This document shows positions 22,784-31,178 of a DNA stretch of 64,000 nucleotides, piece after piece; position 1 is the stretch's first letter, and each line of letters opens with the position of its first letter. Below the pieces are notes generated by a model that ran no database searches, was not told the DNA's origin, and saw only the letters and a list, made by a program, of their open reading frames with translations. Source of the stretch: Lewinellaceae bacterium (GTDB taxonomy: Bacteria > Bacteroidota > Bacteroidia > Chitinophagales > Saprospiraceae); NCBI GenBank assembly GCA_020636435.1, contig JACJXX010000002.1, positions 1,798,001-1,862,000 on the forward strand, in the 5' to 3' direction. The position numbers were made by a program, and so were the translations under genes.

Positions 22784-24649
22784 ATGAGCAAATTGACCAT
22801 CAAAAGCGGCAAAGGCGAACTGAGCCTGAAAAAGAGCCAGTCGCTGGTAGGCCTGAAAACCTCCTCGGAAAAACCGGCTGAAAAAAAAGATTATGTAGAG
22901 TCGGAAGTCCACCAGAACCTGGGCGGCTTCCAGGTGGTGAGCCTCAAAAAGGAAGGAGAGGACATTGACACCAGGCTGGATGAAGTCCGCCAGCGAAACG
23001 AAGTAGATGTGGGCACCCATGTGTACTACGCCGAGGGCAGCAACAAACCGCTCATCGCCACCGGAAACATTTACATCACCTTCGAAGAAGGGGTGGGCGA
23101 AAGCGAACAACGCACCGTGCTGGATGAATACCACCTGGAAGTCGTAGAAAGCAGGAGCGACAACCGCATCCTGGCCAGGGTGACGCCTCAATCGCCCAAC
23201 CCCATCAAGGTGGCCAATATGCTCCAGCAAATCTCTCTGGTGAAACTGGCTGAGCCCGACCTGGACACCATCCTGGATGAATACGAATTCAGGGAGCCCA
23301 CCGATGACCTCATCGGACAGGAGTGGCACCTGCGCAATACGGGCGGCATTCCAGGCACCAACTACAGCCTTCGGCAGGGCGCCGACGCCAAAGTGGCCGA
23401 CGCCTGGCGCCGGCTGGGCAGCCTGGGTTCCGAACGCGTAGTCGTCGCCGTGATCGACAACGGTTTTGACATCAACCACCCCGACCTGAGAACCAAAGTG
23501 TTCCGCCCTTTCGACCTATGGAACCAGTCTCCTAACCTGACGATGGGCGACCCGCGCTTCGCCCACGGCACACCCTGCGCCAGCGTAGCGCTGGCCGTCT
23601 CCAACGGGCGGGGTATCGTCGGCGCAGCCCCCAATGCCCTATTCATGGCCATCAGCGGAACCTCCTTCAGCAACCTGGCAACGGAGCAGATGTTCGACTA
23701 CTGCATCGAAAACGGCGCCGACATCATCAGCTGCAGTTGGGGAACCACCGACCCCAATTTTAGCCTTGGCTCTATCAAATCGGAGGCCATTGCCAGGGCC
23801 GCCACCAAAGGCCGCAACGGGAAAGGCTGTGTCATCCTCTTTGCCACCGGCAACGACGATCTTGATTTCGTCAATTTCTACGCCGCTCACCCCGATGTGA
23901 TCGCGGTGGGTGCCTCTACCAGCCAGGATACCTTCGCCAGCTATTCCAATCGCGGAAGAGAGGTTTCGATCGTAGCTCCGTCTAATGGCGACTGGCCCAT
24001 ACTGGCCGCCCGAGCGTCCTGGGATGAAGGCATCTCCTGGGAGACCGGCGTGTACAAGTTTTACCGCGACGGCCGCGACCGCGGGCCGCTCTATAAGCAT
24101 TTTGGAGGCACCTCCAGTTCCACCCCCCTGGTGGCGGGCGTTTGCGCCCTTATTCTCAGCGCCAACCCCAATCTTACCGCCCGCGAGGTAAAAGAAATCC
24201 TGCAATCTACTGCCGATAAGATCGGCGCGCCCTCCGAATACAACGGGGGACATTCCTCCAAGTACGGCTACGGGCGCATCAACGCCGACCGGGCGGTGGC
24301 CGAAGCCCTGCGCCGGCAGGAAAAACAACCCGTGCCGGCGGAAGTGGAAGAAAAGGTCTCCTCCGGGCAGGGCTTGTTCCGCTTCAGCGTTCAGCGCCAT
24401 CCTGCCAGCGGATGGGGCGTACAGGCCGGGGTGTACAAAGACTATGGCAACGTGCTGATCCAGGCGGAAAAACTACAGAGCCAGTTCAACCAGCCTATTA
24501 TCGTCAATATCAACGAACTGGGAGGACAAACGGTATACAAGGTCATCCTCGGGGCATTTGCCTCCCTGGCCGAGGCTAAACAGCTGCACGAAAAAGTGAA
24601 AGCGGCCGGCATCAGTTCCTTCCCGACGGATTTGTCGAAGCTGGGGTGA
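22784..24649 (+). CDS. Subtilisin-like serine peptidase (S8) with N-terminal prodomain-like region and C-terminal SPOR domain
   Basis: 621 residues with an intact catalytic set: Asp225 (VAVIDNGFD), His261 (FAHGTPCAS), oxyanion Asn357 (FATGN) and Ser444 (GGTSSSTPLVAGV). Residues 1-170 resemble an Fn3-like or propeptide region (ITFEEGVGESEQ...LARVTPQSPNP). The C-terminal 85 or so residues are SPOR-like (WGVQAGVYKDYGNVLIQAEKL...YKVILGAFASLAEAKQLHEKV). No signal peptide or T9SS tail can be seen at the N-terminus MSKLTIKSGKGELSLKK, odd for a protein with a wall-binding domain. It may act in the cytoplasm or be exported by an unrecognised route. An 8-bp tandem array begins five bases after the stop. 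Confidence 0.92.
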   Translation: MSKLTIKSGKGELSLKKSQSLVGLKTSSEKPAEKKDYVESEVHQNLGGFQVVSLKKEGEDIDTRLDEVRQRNEVDVGTHVYYAEGSNKPLIATGNIYITFEEGVGESEQRTVLDEYHLEVVESRSDNRILARVTPQSPNPIKVANMLQQISLVKLAEPDLDTILDEYEFREPTDDLIGQEWHLRNTGGIPGTNYSLRQGADAKVADAWRRLGSLGSERVVVAVIDNGFDINHPDLRTKVFRPFDLWNQSPNLTMGDPRFAHGTPCASVALAVSNGRGIVGAAPNALFMAISGTSFSNLATEQMFDYCIENGADIISCSWGTTDPNFSLGSIKSEAIARAATKGRNGKGCVILFATGNDDLDFVNFYAAHPDVIAVGASTSQDTFASYSNRGREVSIVAPSNGDWPILAARASWDEGISWETGVYKFYRDGRDRGPLYKHFGGTSSSTPLVAGVCALILSANPNLTAREVKEILQSTADKIGAPSEYNGGHSSKYGYGRINADRAVAEALRRQEKQPVPAEVEEKVSSGQGLFRFSVQRHPASGWGVQAGVYKDYGNVLIQAEKLQSQFNQPIIVNINELGGQTVYKVILGAFASLAEAKQLHEKVKAAGISSFPTDLSKLG

Positions 24650-24653
24650 GGGG

Positions 24654-24864
24654 GCATGGGGTTCATGGGTGCATGGGGTTCATGGGTGCATGGGTGCATG
24701 GGTTCATGGGTTCATGGGTGCATGGGTTCATGGGTTCATGGGTTCATGGGTTCATGGGTTCATGGGTTCATGGGTGCATGGGTTCATGGGTGCATGGGTT
24801 CATGGGTGCATGGGTTCATGGGTGCATGGGTTCATGGGTGCATGGGTTCATGGGTTCATGGGTT
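24654..24864. repeat. CATGGGTT/CATGGGTG 8-bp minisatellite
   Basis: About 26 units of CATGGGTT or CATGGGTG, with two early units expanded to nine bases. It is open in several frames but shows only repeat-encoded Gly/His/Met/Trp peptides, so it is not a gene. The remaining 24865-24998 is an AT-rich leader of the caspase-like gene. Confidence 0.95.
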
Positions 24865-24998
24865 ACACTTTTACGCAGCCCAGCAAATCTCCAGTAGTGT
24901 GAAATTTTCCTAAACCGGGTAACCTACTGCTTGCTTTGTAAATAAATGTTCTGATCTTTATTGCGGCCGTATGGCGTACGCTTAATTCCCTTAAAAAA

Positions 24999-26015
24999 AT
25001 GAAAAAGATGAAACAGTTGCTATTTTCAATTTGCCTGCTGCTTTCCATCCTGGCGCGGCCTTTGGGGCTGGCAGGGCAGGGCAACGGCACCCTCCACCTG
25101 ATCCTCAGCATCGACGAATACAATGAAGACATCAGGAAAGGGTGCATAGAAGACCGCGAATACCTTTCCTCTATTTTCGAATGGATCGCCGAGGATGCCG
25201 GCATGTCATACCGGCCTTACAACGTTGGTTTCAGCCCGGGGGATGTCTATGGCTTTATGGACGAATTTACCTGCGGGCCCAACGACGCCGTCATATTTTT
25301 TTACTCGGGCCATGGCTTCCGGGAAGAAGACGACAATGTGATCTGGCCGTTTTTGTACTACTGCGAGAAAAACGAGCAGGCGGGCATAAACGGCAGCCTG
25401 CAGGATTGCGGCGTGCCTCTGGACTGGATTCACCAGATGCTGATCAGCAAACACCCGCGCATGTCCCTCACGATCGGCAACAGTTGCAACGAGGTGCCCG
25501 GCAATGAGCAGGCCAACCAAATGGCCCAGGGGCTTAAAAAACAAAAAACGGACCAACCCGGGGAGAACAGCTTTTCCCATTTGGAGTTGCTGACCCGGTT
25601 TAAAGGCCACATCATCGCCTCCGGCGCTTCTCCCGGACAGTTTTCCTACACCACCGACGACGACGGCTCTTATTTTGTCAACGGCCTGGTCGATGTGCTT
25701 GTCGAGGATTTGTTTATTGCCGAGCAGCCCACCTCCTGGGCCAGCATCCTGAAAAAAACCAGGGATATCGTGCAGCAGCAAAAACCGGATCAGCGCCCCC
25801 AGTTCCTGATCGTAAAAGACAATAAAAAGCTGTTGTTCTCCGAAGGAGCAGAGAATTTCCAGTACAAGCCATCCTATGAGCAGATGGGCCTGGAAGTGCC
25901 GGACATCAGCGACGAAGACGAATTCGATTACGAGGATGACGCTGACAACTGGGAGGTCGACGGCCTTGATGATGAGGATTATGGGGAAGAATGGGAGTCG
26001 GACTACGATGAATGA
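24999..26015 (+). CDS. Exported caspase-like (C14, p20) peptidase with acidic tail
   Basis: 338 residues. A signal peptide at about 6-26 (LLFSICLLLSILARPLGLAGQ) is followed by a caspase-fold p20 domain: strand LHLILSIDEY, the His105 loop FFYSGHGF, and the Cys163 loop LTIGNSCNEVPG, giving a complete His/Cys dyad. A p10-like part follows (HIIASGASPGQFS...YFVNGLVDVL). The last 45 residues are almost all Asp/Glu/Tyr/Trp (DEDEFDYEDDADN...). Such acidic tails can bind calcium, as in some metacaspases, but that is inference. The signal peptide puts it outside the cytoplasm. The TPR gene begins 38 nt downstream. Confidence 0.88.
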   Translation: MKKMKQLLFSICLLLSILARPLGLAGQGNGTLHLILSIDEYNEDIRKGCIEDREYLSSIFEWIAEDAGMSYRPYNVGFSPGDVYGFMDEFTCGPNDAVIFFYSGHGFREEDDNVIWPFLYYCEKNEQAGINGSLQDCGVPLDWIHQMLISKHPRMSLTIGNSCNEVPGNEQANQMAQGLKKQKTDQPGENSFSHLELLTRFKGHIIASGASPGQFSYTTDDDGSYFVNGLVDVLVEDLFIAEQPTSWASILKKTRDIVQQQKPDQRPQFLIVKDNKKLLFSEGAENFQYKPSYEQMGLEVPDISDEDEFDYEDDADNWEVDGLDDEDYGEEWESDYDE

Positions 26016-26053
26016 ACACAAACAACCAATACTTCACTTTAAAAAACCTCATC

Positions 26054-26821
26054 ATGAAATACACACTGCTCATTTTAATACTGGGCTTGTTCTTCCATTT
26101 CAGCGCAAATGCCCAGGGTAGGCCAACAGTCGCCAACCGGTCTCAAAAATTTTCCGGCGGCGGCATGGCCATGGTCAAGAAAAAGACCAACCCCAAAGAC
26201 AAGAAAATGGGGCTGGGAGGCGCCCGGCGCCCTGAAACCATCGAGAACGAAGAGGTCGGCGAAGCTTTCAACACCCTGGAGGAAGGCAACTGGGCGGAAG
26301 CTATCGATCAACTGGACGACTACTCCGACAGCGACCCCGACGCCGCCTACGGCCTGGGAGTTGCGTATTATCAGAGCGGCGATGTCGAAAAAGCCATTGG
26401 CGTTCTGGAGCAAAATGCTGAAAACACCGACGCCCTCTATGAATTGGGGGTAATCTACTCAGAACAAGGCGACTATGACAAAGCGGAGGAAAAGTTCCTC
26501 GAATTGCTGACGATCGACCCGGAAGACGAGTTTGCCTGGTACGAGCTGGGCTACCTCTACCTGGAAACCGGATATTATGAGGATGCCTTCGAGTGCTTTA
26601 ACAACGTATTGCTCATCGACTCCTCCGACCCGGATGCCCCGTACGAGCTGGCCCGCATTTATGCGATCTCCGGCGATGTGGACGGTGCCTTGAGGGCCCT
26701 GAACCAGGCGTTCCAGAATGGGTTCGACGACCTCGAATTCGTTCAGGAAGACCCCGACCTGGAGACTGTAACGAGTACGGATGGGTTCGCTGAATTAGTC
26801 GACCACTATTTTAGGGACTAA
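26054..26821 (+). CDS. Exported tetratricopeptide repeat protein
   Basis: The start is set at ATG 26054 (MKYTLLILILGLFFHFSANAQ), which gives a clean signal peptide; an earlier ATG at 26012 would overlap the caspase gene and precede it with 14 odd residues. 255 residues. About five TPR units span 80-235 (NWAEAIDQLDDYSDSDPDAAYGL..., DALYELGVIYSEQGDYDKAEEKF, EFAWYELGYLYLETGYYEDAFECF, APYELARIYAISGDVDGAL). TPRs mediate protein-protein contacts. The 38-nt spacing and shared export signal suggest co-transcription with the caspase-like peptidase and possibly a partner role. Confidence 0.88.
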   Translation: MKYTLLILILGLFFHFSANAQGRPTVANRSQKFSGGGMAMVKKKTNPKDKKMGLGGARRPETIENEEVGEAFNTLEEGNWAEAIDQLDDYSDSDPDAAYGLGVAYYQSGDVEKAIGVLEQNAENTDALYELGVIYSEQGDYDKAEEKFLELLTIDPEDEFAWYELGYLYLETGYYEDAFECFNNVLLIDSSDPDAPYELARIYAISGDVDGALRALNQAFQNGFDDLEFVQEDPDLETVTSTDGFAELVDHYFRD

Positions 26822-27147
26822 GGCACGAGGAAACGCCGATAGGTTTCGATTATCCAAAAAAGTAAAATCCGGAAAACCACCCTGAACACGAAATTTCCGG
26901 CAGCACGCCTGGAAAGTTGGCCCTGGCCCTGAATAACATGAAACCAGCCCTTCCCCTTCACCCTGCACAACCTGCCGGAAACCAATGTAAATACCCGGTT
27001 TTCCTCATTTAGAAATTTGGGAAACCTTTTGACCGGACGAACAATATTTCTTTTGGATTGGAAAAGGCAGTTAGTAAATGCCCCTTCCTGCCGGAAAACG
27101 GCAAAAACGCCTTTCTCGCCGCGTTCCCAATGGCCCTGAATCTTCAT
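26818..27147 (-). CDS. Possible small protein of unknown function
   Basis: A 109-residue frame MKIQGHWERGEKG... on the minus strand, overlapping the TPR stop by four bases. It has a purine-rich GAGGGAAG stretch about nine bases before ATG and a basic, aromatic composition ending in a hydrophobic FRVVFRILLFWII segment. No family is recognised. It could equally be a chance frame in a 546-bp gap. Confidence 0.3.
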   Translation of the reverse strand: MKIQGHWERGEKGVFAVFRQEGAFTNCLFQSKRNIVRPVKRFPKFLNEENRVFTLVSGRLCRVKGKGWFHVIQGQGQLSRRAAGNFVFRVVFRILLFWIIETYRRFLVP

Positions 27148-27200
27148 TTATAGAATCTTCCCTCTTTTATAACTCCTTGAAAACAAAGGCAGAATAGTTT

Positions 27201-27223
27201 TTATTTAGATCGAATCTAAATAA
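27201..27223. promoter_or_regulatory. Palindrome upstream of nqrA (possible operator)
   Basis: TTATTTAGAT-CGA-ATCTAAATAA: perfect 10-bp arms with a 3-bp spacer, about 56 bp upstream of the nqrA -35 region. The size and symmetry suit a dimeric regulator, but no binding protein can be named. Confidence 0.45.
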
Positions 27224-27278
27224 TTTCATTCCCCGAACTTTAGCGAAAGCCATGTTCTTTTTTAAGTGAAAAGCTTTA

Positions 27279-27286
27279 TATCTTTG
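27279..27286 (+). promoter_or_regulatory. Promoter -7 element of the nqr operon
   Basis: TATCTTTG matches TAnnTTTG; the -33 position is only a T-run. A transcript starting near 27293 would have a leader of about 75 nt before ATG 27368. Confidence 0.6.
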
Positions 27287-27367
27287 CGGTGTTTTTTGAG
27301 AAGCCTATTATGCTTGGTTTTCATAGGTTTATGCTGTGAAGCCGGGTTCTAACTAACGTCAAAACGA

Positions 27368-29014
27368 ATGAATAATACAACGAGCAAGGCGATCTTAACT
27401 ATTGTTGCCGTGCTTTCAGCCAGCGCCGCCTGGGCGCAGGCCGGGAGTAACAGCTCAGGATATGAAACCTATTTCATCTATGGCCTGATCGCCGTAGCGG
27501 TCCTGGTGTTCTTTATGATCATCCTGCAGGTTTCCGACAACCTGATGGTCATCGAGGCCAAGCAGTCGGGCGCAGCGGGCAACGGAGCCAACTTTTCCCT
27601 GTTTCCCAACTGGAAGGAGCTTTTTGCCCCCCGCCTGCCGGAATACCTCGAGGGCAAACCGTTGGCCTTCCTGCGCCGCGGGCACAACATCAACCTGGAA
27701 GGGGAAGCGGAAAAAATGCTGGACGAATCCGTGAAAGCAAGGACGTTTGCCATGCAGCCCCCCAATTTCATCGGCATTTCCCCAATCCCCAAGGTGGAGG
27801 TGGAAGTTGGCGATGAGGTCAAAGCCGGCGATCATCTCTTTTACGACAAGAAGCGGCCCGAAGTCAAGTACGTCGCGCCGGTAAGCGGAGAAGTCATCGC
27901 CATCAACCGGGGCGCCAAGCGTTCCATTTCGGAGGTTGTCATCCTGGCTGACAAGGAGATCAAGTACCGCAAGCTGGACGCCTTCAGCCTGGAAGGCAGC
28001 AGCCGGGAAGAGCTGGTCAGCTACCTGCTCGATACGGGCGTTTGGCCACTTATCCGGCAGCGCCCCTATGGCGTGGTTCCGGATCACAACGAGGCGCCCC
28101 GCGATATTTTCATTTCAACTTTCGATACCGCTCCGCTGGCCCCCAACCTCAATTTCGTGATCGAGGGCCAGGAAGAGGCTTTTCAGAAGGGCCTCGACGT
28201 ACTCAACAAACTGACCGACGGCAAGGTCTACCTCGGCCTGGACGGGCGCGGCAAAGAAAAGCCTCATGCGGCGTTTACGGAGGCCAAAGGGGTGGAAATC
28301 CATTACTTCCACGGCAAGCACCCCGCCGGCAACGTCGGCATACAGATTCATCATACTCGGCCTATCGGGGGAGGCGACAAAGTCTGGACGCTAGGCGTAC
28401 AGGAAGTGGCCACGATCGGCAGAATCTTTACGGAGCAACGCTTCAACGCGGAGCGGGTGGTCGTCCTGGCGGGCGCCGAACTCAAGCAGCCCCGGTACGT
28501 GCGCACTTACATTGGGGCCAATGTGGGCGACCTGATAAAGGACAACCTGGCCAACGACCATGTTCGGCTGATTTCCGGCGACGTGCTTTCCGGCATGAAA
28601 AAAACAGCAGAAGGCTTCCTGAATGTTTACGACGACCAGTTGACCGTGGTCCTGGAAGGCGATGACTACGAGCTCTTCGGCTGGCTGATCCCGTCGCTGA
28701 ACACGCCCAGTATATCGCCGACGCTTCCCTCTGCCCTGCTCCCCAATATCAAAAAGCGGGCGGAGACCAATACCCACGGGGAAAAGCGCGCCTTTGTCGT
28801 AACCGGCAGCTATGAATCGGTGTTGCCCATGGACATTTACCCCCAGGAACTGATGAAGTCTATCCTCGTGGGCGATTTCGAAAAGATCGAAGGCATGGGC
28901 ATCTACGAACTGAGCGAGGAAGACGTAGCCCTATGCGAGTTCGTCTGCGTTTCCAAGCAACCGGTTCAGCAAATCCTGCGCCAGGGCCTCGACATGATGC
29001 GCGAACAAGCATAA
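27368..29014 (+). CDS. nqrA: Na+-translocating NADH:quinone reductase subunit A with N-terminal membrane extension
   Basis: 548 residues, about 100 longer than typical NqrA. The extra N-terminus has a hydrophobic leader (ILTIVAVLSASAAWAQA) and a second hydrophobic helix at about 33-55 (YFIYGLIAVAVLVFFMIILQV). The NqrA core then starts near residue 88 (LPEYLEGKPLAFLRRGHNINLEG): VEVGDEVKAGDHLFYDK biotinyl-like fold, VAPVSGEV, GAELKQPRYVRTYIGA, and GSYESVLPMDIYPQELMKS. NqrA is the soluble subunit that contributes to quinone binding in the Na+ pump. First gene of a complete nqrABCDEF operon. The extension would tether the normally peripheral subunit to the membrane, which is inference. Confidence 0.95.
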   Translation: MNNTTSKAILTIVAVLSASAAWAQAGSNSSGYETYFIYGLIAVAVLVFFMIILQVSDNLMVIEAKQSGAAGNGANFSLFPNWKELFAPRLPEYLEGKPLAFLRRGHNINLEGEAEKMLDESVKARTFAMQPPNFIGISPIPKVEVEVGDEVKAGDHLFYDKKRPEVKYVAPVSGEVIAINRGAKRSISEVVILADKEIKYRKLDAFSLEGSSREELVSYLLDTGVWPLIRQRPYGVVPDHNEAPRDIFISTFDTAPLAPNLNFVIEGQEEAFQKGLDVLNKLTDGKVYLGLDGRGKEKPHAAFTEAKGVEIHYFHGKHPAGNVGIQIHHTRPIGGGDKVWTLGVQEVATIGRIFTEQRFNAERVVVLAGAELKQPRYVRTYIGANVGDLIKDNLANDHVRLISGDVLSGMKKTAEGFLNVYDDQLTVVLEGDDYELFGWLIPSLNTPSISPTLPSALLPNIKKRAETNTHGEKRAFVVTGSYESVLPMDIYPQELMKSILVGDFEKIEGMGIYELSEEDVALCEFVCVSKQPVQQILRQGLDMMREQA

Positions 29015-29060
29015 TCCGCATTTTTTTGAACAAATAACTATCATCTCACTATATAGAGAT

Positions 29061-30335
29061 ATGAAAAAAGCATTATTGAATTTTCTCCATAGAATAGAAC
29101 CGGACAAGAAAAAGTCTCCTTTTCTGCACACGGTTTACGATGGGTTTTTCACATTTGCCTTTACGCCCAACACAGTGACCAAAGACGGAGTGCATATCCG
29201 CGACGGCATGGACCTCAAGCGCCAGATGGTGCAGGTGGTGCTGGCCCTGCAGATTCTTTACCTGTTCGGCACGTACAACATCGGCCATCAGCATTTTGTA
29301 GCCCTCGGCGAGTACACCGGGTTCCTGCAGGGCGTTCACCTCAAGCTGATCTATGGCCTGATCCTGATTATCCCGATTTTCATAGTTACGCACGTGGTGG
29401 GCCTGGGCATAGAATTCTTCTACGCCTATAAGAAAGGGCATGGCATCGAGGAAGGCTTCCTCGTTTCGGGCGCCCTCATCCCTCTGATCATGCCGCCGGA
29501 TATTCCGCTGTGGATACTGACCCTTGCCATCATCTTTGCCGTAGTGATCGGGAAGGAAGCTTTTGGCGGCACGGGTATGAACATTCTCAACATCGCCCTG
29601 CTGGCCCGGGTATTCATCTTTTTTGCTTATCCGACCGATATTTCCGGCGATGAAGTTTGGGTGGCCGGCTTGTCAAGCCTGGCGCCCGGAGCCGCAGCCG
29701 ACTACGGATGGATACACCTGCATGTCTTCAACCCGCTGTTTGAGGCGCTCAACCTTCCGGGCTATAACCCGGCTTCGGCAGTCGTGGACGGGTACACCGG
29801 CGCTACTCCGTTAAGCCTGGCTTTCCACAGTGGCTGGGAACACGTTACGGATGTCTATTCGGAGTCCCAGATGTTGTGGGGAACCATACCAGGGTCTATC
29901 GGCGAAACGTCCAAGCCGCTCATCATTCTCGGCGCGCTCTATCTGGCCTTCACTAAGATCGCCGACTGGCGCATCATGTTCTCCATGGTGGTGGGCGCTG
30001 CGGTCATGGCCGTGTTGCTCAACTTTTGGGGCGCTACGGCTTTCATGCAGGTGCCCTGGTACTACCAGTTTTACATGGGAAGCTTCTGGTTCGCGATGGC
30101 CTTTATGGCTACCGACCCGGTAACGGCGAGCGCAACGCCCACCGGCAAGTGGGTGTATGGCTTCCTGATCGGCTTCGTCGGCATGATCATCCGGGTGCTC
30201 AACCCCGCCTATCCGGAAGGCTGGATGCTGGCCATTCTGTTTATGAATGTGTTCGCTCCCCTGATCGACCACTACGTCGTGCAGGCGAACGTGAACCGGA
30301 GGCTCAAAAAGGCCAGGGCAATAGCCTCCGCCTAG
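29061..30335 (+). CDS. nqrB: Na+-NQR subunit B
   Basis: 424 residues, a polytopic membrane protein of about ten helices. The covalent FMN attachment motif is visible as GYTGATPL, with Thr249 the expected phosphoester site by analogy with Vibrio NqrB. It also has the conserved GKEAFGGTGMNILN and FMATDPVTAS segments. It carries electrons from NqrC toward quinone and forms the Na+ path together with NqrD and NqrE. Separated by 46 nt from nqrA and 49 nt from nqrC. Confidence 0.97.
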   Translation: MKKALLNFLHRIEPDKKKSPFLHTVYDGFFTFAFTPNTVTKDGVHIRDGMDLKRQMVQVVLALQILYLFGTYNIGHQHFVALGEYTGFLQGVHLKLIYGLILIIPIFIVTHVVGLGIEFFYAYKKGHGIEEGFLVSGALIPLIMPPDIPLWILTLAIIFAVVIGKEAFGGTGMNILNIALLARVFIFFAYPTDISGDEVWVAGLSSLAPGAAADYGWIHLHVFNPLFEALNLPGYNPASAVVDGYTGATPLSLAFHSGWEHVTDVYSESQMLWGTIPGSIGETSKPLIILGALYLAFTKIADWRIMFSMVVGAAVMAVLLNFWGATAFMQVPWYYQFYMGSFWFAMAFMATDPVTASATPTGKWVYGFLIGFVGMIIRVLNPAYPEGWMLAILFMNVFAPLIDHYVVQANVNRRLKKARAIASA

Positions 30336-30384
30336 ATTAACAATAAACCAGGCAACTCATTTTTCCTGAAATAAAATCAGCAAA

Positions 30385-31128
30385 ATGTTTTCAACAAGAT
30401 ATGTAATAGGCTTCATTTTTATCCTGACCGCTTCCGTTGCGGTAGCGCTGACCGGCCTGCGGGAAGTCACCTATAAAAAGGCTGTTCAGAATGAGGATAT
30501 TTTCAACAAACGGGCCATCTTGTCGGCGGTAGAAGATTATCTGCCCGATGGCAAAAAGGTGAAGGATTTGTCCGATGCGGAAGTCTCCCAGCTCTTCGAG
30601 AAGATGGAGCAGCCCGTGCTGAACATGCAGGGCGAAACCCTGGAAGGCGTACAGGCAGAAGACATCGACATGGCCAAGGAACGCAAGAAACCGGAAGCCG
30701 AGCGCCGCCTGCCCCTGTACATCTACGAGCACAACGGCGAGAAATTCTACATCCTCTCCGTGCGCGGCAACGGCCTGTGGGATGAAATCTGGGGCAACAT
30801 CGCCCTGAAGAGCGACGGCAATACCATCGCCGGCGCCGCGTTTGACCACAAAGGCGAGACGCCGGGCCTGGGCGCTGAAATCAAAGATAACCCTTCCTTC
30901 CCCAAACAATTTGAAGGGAAGAAAATCTATGAAGACGGGCAGTTCGTATCCGTGAAAGTGCGCAAGGGGGGAGCTAAGAATAAGGAGCACGAGGTAGACG
31001 CCATCTCCGGCGCTACGGTGACTTCCGACGGGGTGACCGAAATGCTCTACCGGGGCATTGAATACTATCAGCCCTTTTTGAAAGAAGTACGACAATCCGG
31101 GAACACTCAGGAATCGTTTTTACAATAA
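30385..31128 (+). CDS. nqrC: Na+-NQR subunit C
   Basis: 247 residues. One N-terminal membrane anchor (YVIGFIFILTASVAVALTGL) and a periplasmic FMN-binding domain. The flavin site is DAISGATVTSDG, with Thr near residue 211 expected to carry covalent FMN. Other family segments are VRGNGLWDEIWGNIAL and HKGETPGLGAEI. FMN attachment needs an ApbE-type flavin transferase, which is not in this window. Confidence 0.97.
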   Translation: MFSTRYVIGFIFILTASVAVALTGLREVTYKKAVQNEDIFNKRAILSAVEDYLPDGKKVKDLSDAEVSQLFEKMEQPVLNMQGETLEGVQAEDIDMAKERKKPEAERRLPLYIYEHNGEKFYILSVRGNGLWDEIWGNIALKSDGNTIAGAAFDHKGETPGLGAEIKDNPSFPKQFEGKKIYEDGQFVSVKVRKGGAKNKEHEVDAISGATVTSDGVTEMLYRGIEYYQPFLKEVRQSGNTQESFLQ

Positions 31129-31178
31129 ACCAGGTTTTCCGGCGCCAACGAGCGCTTTAAGAATAAAAACAAAGAACA

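Noticed and set aside
24654..24864. CRISPR-like look of the CATGGGTT array
   Set aside because: Units are 8 bp with no unique spacers and no cas gene nearby. It is a minisatellite.
24646..24913. 77-85 codon ORFs (HGFMGSWV repeats)
   Set aside because: They are translations of the 8-bp array in different frames and have no independent support.
24999..26821. Craspase-like (type III-E) caspase/TPR defence
   Set aside because: There are no cas genes or gRAMP effector, and both the caspase-like and TPR proteins have signal peptides, so they act outside the cytoplasm.
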